A stretch of 64,000 nucleotides of DNA from Staphylococcus saprophyticus subsp. saprophyticus ATCC 15305 = NCTC 7292. GTDB lineage: Bacteria > Bacillota > Bacilli > Staphylococcales > Staphylococcaceae. A model generated the notes under the pieces. It had not been told where the DNA came from. It searched no databases and was given only the letters and a program-made list of their open reading frames with translations. The DNA lies in the NCBI RefSeq assembly GCF_000010125.1, contig NC_007350.1, positions 2,108,001 to 2,172,000 on the forward strand. Reading direction: 5' to 3'. Shown here one piece after another: positions 59,069 to 64,000 of the stretch. The position numbers and the translations under genes are program-made. The first letter of the stretch is position 1. Every line of letters begins with the position of its first letter.

Positions 59069-59287
59069 ATGTCACAAACCCTAGAGCTTATATTCAATGA
59101 TGCAGTAAATAAAGCAATCAAATTACCATTACCCAAAATTGAACACTTCGTAAACGAATCAGCAGTTAAAGAAGGTATGACTAAAATCATAGATTTAGAT
59201 ATTTTACGACCTAAATCTGGTATTCCAACGTCTATTCATTCAGCACAGATTATAGACAAATCTACTAAACTCATATTTGAAAACTAA
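59069..59287 (+). CDS. DUF2922-family small protein
   Basis: A 72-residue protein (ELIFNDAVNKAIKLPLPKIE) of the DUF2922 type that commonly follows a DUF1659 gene. Function unknown. GAGGAGGCACTAAACA precedes the start. A third gene of the YvrJ type is often next in this cassette; here only a short frame remains (see 59301). Confidence 0.8.
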   Translation: MSQTLELIFNDAVNKAIKLPLPKIEHFVNESAVKEGMTKIIDLDILRPKSGIPTSIHSAQIIDKSTKLIFEN

Positions 59288-59299
59288 ACTATTTAACTT

Positions 59300-59437
59300 A
59301 ATGGTAGAAACTTTTATAACGGACTTCCTAGTCACACTATTAAATCAAAATATAGAAGATTTAAAAAGTTAGCTAAAGTAGATACCTATGCCCTACAATC
59401 AGACTATGTCATTTACTTGAACGAAAGTAAGTTATAA
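59300..59437 (+). pseudogene. cryptic or decayed coding stretch after the DUF2922 gene
   Basis: Two frames overlap here. The ATG frame 59301-59372 codes 23 residues (MVETFITDFLVTLLNQN) and resembles the beginning of YvrJ-type proteins but stops early. The next frame (59300-59437) reads NGLPSHTIKSKYRRFKKLAK and continues to SDYVIYLNESKL, protein-like but without start codon. Either or both may be remnants; chance is possible. Confidence 0.3.
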
Positions 59438-59512
59438 ATCTAATTACGTTGGTCGCCTACAATTGCTATAAAGTAACTGGTGCATAGGTCATAAACATCT
59501 TAGATTAATAAA

Positions 59513-59560
59513 ACAACGGTAATTTCTATTTAATTCAAATAGAAATTGCCGTTTTCTTCA
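59513..59560. terminator. hairpin terminator
   Basis: AACGGTAATTTCTATTT pairs with AAATAGAAATTGCCGTT around AATTC, followed by T residues. It would end the DUF1659/DUF2922 transcript. Confidence 0.75.
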
Positions 59561-59729
59561 TTATTATGAAAATTGATAATTCACTAAACTATTATTGTTA
59601 ATTGACCAATGAACCTTGTATTTGAATATACTTATACATAATGTAATGAGTTGGTTACGTTATGCTACGCTTAGAACAGTATTCATAAGCACCTACAGAA
59701 TTGTCGATATCTAATAATTGATTTTAAAT

Positions 59730-59775
59730 ATAAAGGAGAACTGATCCATGAACGGACTAGTTCTCCTTTATTTTT
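59730..59775. terminator. hairpin terminator
   Basis: AAAGGAGAACT pairs with AGTTCTCCTTT, then a T run on the plus strand. It lies next to the end of the minus-strand gene at 59785. Confidence 0.65.
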
Positions 59776-59784
59776 GAAGGTGGC

Positions 59785-60018
59785 TTAATCTCTATGTGGT
59801 CGTAATCTAACAGTATCGCCAAAAAATATCTTTTTCTTACCTAATTTTTTACATATCGCATACTGATCATATACTTCGACGACTTGGGCTAAATTTTTAT
59901 AAGAATGCCTTGAATTCAACACTTCTAAAAATTGATGTTTTTTTATATTATCATTTCTACCTACACCCAAGAAAAAAGTTTCTTGATCTAAAAGTCGAAT
60001 TATGGAAAGCCGTTTCAC
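59785..60018 (-). CDS. uncharacterised small basic protein, 77 residues
   Basis: I do not recognise a family. The product is basic and soluble, with NLAQVVEVYDQYAICKKLGK in the middle and GDTVRLRPHRD at the end. The only start is GTG at 60018, as two stop codons lie just upstream; the ribosome binding site is weak (AAGTGAG). A terminator-like hairpin follows. The coding sequence looks normal, so I include it with moderate confidence. Confidence 0.5.
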   Translation of the reverse strand: MKRLSIIRLLDQETFFLGVGRNDNIKKHQFLEVLNSRHSYKNLAQVVEVYDQYAICKKLGKKKIFFGDTVRLRPHRD

Positions 60019-60243
60019 TATCTATAGTCACTCACTTCTTGTATTACTTCTGTTATTTAAAATTGATTAATTTTGCTAATTTTTAAAATTCTAAATTTAT
60101 CAACATACATATTTTATTACATTTTGTGTATTGTGTACATTATTTTCTGTAATATACAAATATTTCTTGATTGAATTTAAATGTATGCATATTTTTCTCT
60201 TTCCTATATAATGTATATATATCTTGAAAGAAAGCGTGATTTA

Positions 60244-61173
60244 ATGATCCTCTTATATATAATCGGGATTGTCGCAGGTATGGTGGTTCCTTTTCAAACT
60301 TCAATCAACTCTAGATTAAGTCTTTATACGAAATCTTCATTCTATGCGTCTACAATCTCATTTGCAACCGGAACTATTTTTTTAATTTTAATTAATCTTA
60401 TTACCAATCCTCATGTATTTACAGCACAGTTTTACAATAATCAATCTTTCAGTTACATATGGTTTGTCGGTGGTATGCTTGGTGTTATTTTCCTTACTGG
60501 TAATCTATTGCTATTACCTCGTTTAGGCGCGTCATTAACCGTTGTTATGACTGTATCTGGTCAAATTATTATGGGCGTCATGATTGATACCTTTGGCTGG
60601 TTTGGTGCAAATCAAGAACCTTTTACTATCTTTAAAGTACTAGGTATCATTGTTTTAATTTTCGGCATCATACTTATGAACTATGTAAAAAGAACACCCA
60701 TTGAAACAAATAAGTCATCACCCGTTTATATCTGGTTAGTGATTGGATTTATCTTTGGTTTTTGTCCTCCAATCCAAACAGCTATCAATAGTGCTTTAGG
60801 TCAACAAATACACTCATCTGTTATGGCCTCATTGATTTCATTCGCGGTTGGTACCATTGTCCTATTCATACTTACATTGATATTTAATAGAAGTCTTAAA
60901 CTCAAGACAGTCGATGCAAAACAAGGTAAACTCAAACCAATCTATTTTATCGGTGGTATACTGGGGGTTGTATTCGTAACTACAAATATCATATTAATGC
61001 CACATCTTGGTGCTGCACTAACGACGATTATCGTTATGTTAGGTCAAATGCTAATGGGTGTAATCATTGATCATTTTGGTTTATTAGGTACGCGCATTAA
61101 TAAAATCACTACGCGAAAAATCATTGGCATCATTGCGATAATGATTGGTATTATTTTATTGAGATTATTCTAA
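60244..61173 (+). CDS. DMT-superfamily transporter with two DUF606 repeats (YdcZ-like)
   Basis: A 309-residue protein with ten membrane segments in two homologous halves. GGMLGVIFLTGNLLLLPRLG in the first half matches GGILGVVFVTTNIILMPHLG in the second, and each is followed by a GQ-x-x-MGV-x-ID segment. Family members are small-molecule exporters or importers without known substrate. The start at 60244 (MILLYIIGIV) follows GAAAGAAAG; the longer frame to 60181 lacks a site. Confidence 0.82.
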   Translation: MILLYIIGIVAGMVVPFQTSINSRLSLYTKSSFYASTISFATGTIFLILINLITNPHVFTAQFYNNQSFSYIWFVGGMLGVIFLTGNLLLLPRLGASLTVVMTVSGQIIMGVMIDTFGWFGANQEPFTIFKVLGIIVLIFGIILMNYVKRTPIETNKSSPVYIWLVIGFIFGFCPPIQTAINSALGQQIHSSVMASLISFAVGTIVLFILTLIFNRSLKLKTVDAKQGKLKPIYFIGGILGVVFVTTNIILMPHLGAALTTIIVMLGQMLMGVIIDHFGLLGTRINKITTRKIIGIIAIMIGIILLRLF

Positions 61174-61290
61174 AAATGTATCGTAGCGTTATTTACTTTA
61201 AACTTTTGGTAAATGACGCTATTTTTTTATAGAAAAGCAATGCTACACCGCAGTATAATAGGGTTATCAAAACATCAAGAGGTGACTTCT

Positions 61291-62223
61291 TTGCGGAAAT
61301 TTTTAATTTTTATCACACTACTCGCTTTATTTTGTAGTATCACCCTACTAAGCTGGCTCTATTTAACAAAGTCTCATACTGAGCATCCCCATACAGTGGA
61401 AACACTCAAAATTCAATATAAAGAACCACAACACTTCACAGGTATACAATCGCCTTCTCAACTAACAAATATTTTTTTCGATTCAAATAAAGGCATCATC
61501 CACAATTGGTTTGTTAAGAATGAAGAACACGTCAAGAAGAACCAGCCCCTATTTGAATATTACAATGTTGACATCGAGCACCAAATCACTTCTAAACAAA
61601 AATACTTAGCCCACTTGAATAACATTGACCCACTTAAGTATCCTACAATCTCAATTGAAAGAAATCGTACACAACATGAAATTGAAACCCTGCAAACACA
61701 ACTACGCACAACGATTTACGCATCGATGGATGGTCAAATTGCCATTAATCAACGTGTGCCTTCTCAAAATAATGGTCTTATTCTGCAAATTTTTAATCCC
61801 AGTGCTATAATCAAAGCTAAAGTTCCAGAATCAATAGTAAATACATTGGAATTAAAGGATAAAGTACACATATGCATTGATCCAGGTCATAGTTTCACAG
61901 GTACTGTAAATTTCATTAGTAAATTACCTTTAAATACTGAAGCTAATACAAAATCATCTCAGTATCATGTTGAAATCAGTTCAACACCGGATGTTAAATT
62001 CGGTCGTCATTTACGCGTAGAAAAACCTAATTACACTATTGAAATTCCAAAAACTGCAATATATAAAAAGCAATTCGTTTTTTTACAAAGAAATAAAAAA
62101 TTTATTAAACGGGTTATTAAAACAGAAAAATTGGGTAATAACAAAGATATGAAAGTTATAGAAGGTTTAAATATAGGCGATACAATTGCTAAAAATGCAA
62201 ATCATGTTCTGTCGAAAAATTAA
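61291..62223 (+). CDS. orphan HlyD/MFP-type membrane adaptor
   Basis: A 310-residue protein with one N-terminal membrane segment (about 4-27), a half barrel-sandwich (GIIHNWFVKNEEHVKKNQPL), a helical hairpin, its second half (IYASMDGQIAINQRVPSQNN) and C-terminal beta-barrel and membrane-proximal domains (VEGLNIGDTI-type ending IEGLNIGDTIAKNA). These are features of membrane fusion proteins that join ABC exporters in Gram-positives. No ABC permease or ATPase is adjacent. The start is a TTG at 61291, seven bases after AAGAGGTG. Confidence 0.75.
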   Translation: MRKFLIFITLLALFCSITLLSWLYLTKSHTEHPHTVETLKIQYKEPQHFTGIQSPSQLTNIFFDSNKGIIHNWFVKNEEHVKKNQPLFEYYNVDIEHQITSKQKYLAHLNNIDPLKYPTISIERNRTQHEIETLQTQLRTTIYASMDGQIAINQRVPSQNNGLILQIFNPSAIIKAKVPESIVNTLELKDKVHICIDPGHSFTGTVNFISKLPLNTEANTKSSQYHVEISSTPDVKFGRHLRVEKPNYTIEIPKTAIYKKQFVFLQRNKKFIKRVIKTEKLGNNKDMKVIEGLNIGDTIAKNANHVLSKN

Positions 62224-62582
62224 ACGTACACGGTATAAATAGTAAACACCTTTAATTAGAAATTAGTTTTTTAGTAATTTTATCAAATCATGGAAAATTG
62301 AAAATGAGAAATATTAATTATATTTCCCTCATTGGTATTTAAAGAATTGAATTAATATCTTAAATCATTCATGTACCGCTTAAACAGTTTTTTGTTTACT
62401 TTCTATTTTTATTTAGTTATAATAAACTAAATAATAGCAGTTTTAATATATTTTACTCAATATAATAGGTCTGCAAATTATGATAAACTCTTTGTATTTA
62501 ACTTTGAATTAAGACAAATATTTATACAAAAACACTTTTAACATGTATATTTGATTGGGCAATAAAATAGGGAGGAATAAGG
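62224..62582. promoter_or_regulatory. sarA upstream promoter region
   Basis: No gene lies in these 359 bases. In S. aureus the corresponding region holds three sarA promoters (P2, P3, P1). One good candidate here is TTTACT (62395-62400), 17 bases, TATAAT (62418-62423). I saw no clear sigma-B promoter (GTTT...GGGTAT). Confidence 0.5.
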
Positions 62583-62957
62583 ATGGCTATCACCAAAATC
62601 AATGATTGCTTTGAATTATTAGCGATGGTTACTTACGCTGATAAATTAAAAGGAATTATCAAAAAAGAATTTTCAATAAGTTTCGAGGAGTTTGCTGTAT
62701 TAACTTATATTAGCGAACACGAAAGTGAAGAATATTATTTAAAAGATATTATTAATCATTTGAACTATAAACAACCTCAAGTTGTTAAAGCAGTTAAAAA
62801 CTTATCTCAAGAAGATTATTTCGATAAAAAACGTAATGAACATGATGAAAGAACAGTATTAATTTTAGTTAACACTAAACAACGTAAAAAAATTAACGAG
62901 TTATTATCACGTGTGAATGATCGCATTAAAGAAGCTAACGACGAAAAAGAAGTTTAA
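62583..62957 (+). CDS. sarA: SarA, global virulence/biofilm regulator
   Basis: A 124-residue winged-helix protein nearly identical in layout to S. aureus SarA: Cys9 in KINDCFELL, recognition helix region [14 protein letters not shown] (62-75), wing with [15 protein letters not shown] carrying Arg84, Asp88, Glu89 and Arg90. It binds AT-rich DNA as a dimer and controls agr, biofilm and exoprotein genes. GGGAGGAATAAGG precedes the start. A strong terminator follows directly. Confidence 0.96.
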   Translation: MAITKINDCFELLAMVTYADKLKGIIKKEFSISFEEFAVLTYISEHESEEYYLKDIINHLNYKQPQVVKAVKNLSQEDYFDKKRNEHDERTVLILVNTKQRKKINELLSRVNDRIKEANDEKEV

Positions 62958-62967
62958 GCTTACTATC

Positions 62968-63010
62968 AAAAGAGGCCGAGACATGTAATGCATGTCTCGG
63001 CCTCTTTGAC
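62968..63010 (+). terminator. strong terminator after sarA
   Basis: AAAGAGGCCGAGACATG pairs with CATGTCTCGGCCTCTTT, 17 bp with a six-base loop. It belongs to the GAGACAT hairpin group. Confidence 0.88.
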
Positions 63011-63098
63011 TATGATAAGACAGGTATTTGTTATATTAAAATACCCCTATTTATGTATTTTAGCTGTGCCTACATCCTAAGCATCTTTAATTACATAA

Positions 63099-63142
63099 CT
63101 GAGACAGAAACCAAGTTTTTAAAATTTGGTTTCTGTCTCATC
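63099..63142. terminator. hairpin between sarA and the hydrolase gene
   Basis: TGAGACAGAAACCAA pairs with TTGGTTTCTGTCTCA, a perfect 15-bp stem, followed by further T-rich sequence. It may end the hydrolase transcript on the minus strand. Confidence 0.75.
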
Positions 63143-63223
63143 TCAATTTTATCTAAAATTCAAAACACTTCATTCTGCAACTATGTTGATATATTCATTG
63201 CTTTAAAAATCCACTAAATCTAA

Positions 63224-64000
63224 TTATTCTTTTTGAAATTCATTAGCCTTTATAAAATCACTGTAAACATCTAAAAAATGTTCTGGTTCTTCAATATGTG
63301 GTGCATGACCTGATTCATTAAATGTCTGTATTTGCAGTCTTGTAAATGCATAATGATATTTTTCAATAGTCTCTGTTGTCATTAAAGGATCATATACACC
63401 ATTAACAATTAATGTAGGCACATCCGTTTGTTTAATAACAACATCTTTATTAAATACAGGAAAATTCATTAATGCTCGTGTGGCTACAGCACTATCTTCT
63501 GCTGATTGTCTACTATAAATCAATTGATTTTGAAACCATTTCTTAGCTTTTTCTTGTTCTTTATACATATAAGGCAATAATAATATCAGTGCTTCAGATT
63601 TATCAAAACCTTCAATTTCATCTTGGTGCTCAATCATTAATTTATTTAAAGCATGTACACTATCAATAAGATTACAAGCAATTAAAGTTAATGTTGCGAC
63701 CATTGATCCATATTTATCAGTGAAATGCTTTGCAATTAATCCTCCCATGTCATGACCAATAAGATGTGCAGATGAAATATTCAATTTTGTCATCAAAGCC
63801 TTTAAATCTTCTACATGATCTTCTAAATTAAACGAATTCTTTTTTGTTGATTTACCGTGTCCTCTTACATCATAAACAATTACTTCAAATTTATGTTTTA
63901 ATTCATCTTTTAGGCTATATAATGAAGCCATGTTGCCATCTAGGCCATGAATCAGTATCACAGGAAAACCTTGACCCTCTCGGATGTATGCAATCTCGTT
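63224..64000 (-). CDS. alpha/beta hydrolase, 5' end outside window
   Basis: The frame is open through base 64000. It shows the oxyanion region LIHGLDGNM, the nucleophile elbow LIGHDMGG, which is Asp in place of the usual Ser (G-x-D-x-G, as in haloalkane dehalogenase or epoxide hydrolase types), a VNGVYDPLMT acid segment and the final His in NESGHAPHIEEP. The GTG at 63961 is internal to the strand before the oxyanion loop, so translation starts further upstream, beyond the window. The substrate is unknown. It lies next to sarA in S. aureus as well. Confidence 0.82.
   Translation of the reverse strand, partial: NEIAYIREGQGFPVILIHGLDGNMASLYSLKDELKHKFEVIVYDVRGHGKSTKKNSFNLEDHVEDLKALMTKLNISSAHLIGHDMGGLIAKHFTDKYGSMVATLTLIACNLIDSVHALNKLMIEHQDEIEGFDKSEALILLLPYMYKEQEKAKKWFQNQLIYSRQSAEDSAVATRALMNFPVFNKDVVIKQTDVPTLIVNGVYDPLMTTETIEKYHYAFTRLQIQTFNESGHAPHIEEPEHFLDVYSDFIKANEFQKE

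Larger units (their letters stand above)
59438..59784. other. intergenic with two hairpins
   Basis: No gene is visible. Hairpins at 59513-59560 and 59730-59775 are terminator-like. Confidence 0.5.

Overview
The window is a contiguous piece of a low-GC staphylococcal chromosome. The evidence is the gene content and order: sarA, the mnh2 antiporter operon, mntABC/mntR, the wall teichoic acid genes tagA/H/G/B/X/D, pbp4/abcA, nupC, fhuCBG, dhaKLM, graXRS, pit, an SsaA-like LysM/CHAP protein, rbf, sarX and yebC occur in the order I recall from S. aureus. Protein sequences such as GraS, SarX and MnhD2 differ clearly from the S. aureus ones as I remember them, so a coagulase-negative species is more likely than S. 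aureus. I cannot name the species from sequence alone.

Layout. 1-9.4 kb: a 5'-truncated MocR-type regulator, two GNAT acetyltransferases, small unknown proteins, two MFS exporters with a DUF456 protein and a LysR regulator, and a DUF402 protein with a very basic tail. 9.4-17.4 kb: a MetE-type methyltransferase with a promoter and a near-consensus CodY box, a cupin, YebC, a SarX homologue lacking its DNA-recognition region, Rbf, a BI-1-like membrane protein, and a secreted LysM/CHAP cell-wall hydrolase with a perfect WalR box. 17.8-29.1 kb: the phosphate transporter pair, graXRS (with no vraFG beside it), an esterase, a YkvI-type transporter and the PTS-dependent dihydroxyacetone kinase. 29.3-37.2 kb: Fur-controlled fhuCBG, a YitT protein, a candidate small RNA, nupC and abcA. 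37.5-44.9 kb: pbp4 and the wall teichoic acid genes. 45.2-49.5 kb: an M50-like metalloprotease, MntR and mntABC, whose 3' end looks like a short RsaC small RNA. 49.8-58.7 kb: a NhaP-type antiporter, the seven-gene mnh2 operon and an integrase-like protein. 58.8-64 kb: DUF1659/DUF2922 genes, two decayed or cryptic stretches, a DMT-type transporter, an orphan HlyD-like adaptor, sarA and a 3' part of an alpha/beta hydrolase gene.

Functionally the window is dominated by the cell envelope and its control: teichoic acid synthesis and export, PBP4, antimicrobial-peptide sensing (GraXRS), autolysin control, metal homeostasis (Fur, MntR), cation/proton exchange, and SarA-family and AraC-family biofilm/virulence regulators. 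There are no rRNA or tRNA genes, insertion sequences, prophage or CRISPR array that I can see. The most unusual points are the SarX internal deletion, GraRS without VraFG together with an altered GraS sensor loop, the compact mntABC 3' RNA, a candidate small RNA between the YitT gene and nupC, and two families of intergenic repeats. All start codons were chosen by ribosome-binding-site position where the longest frame lacked one.
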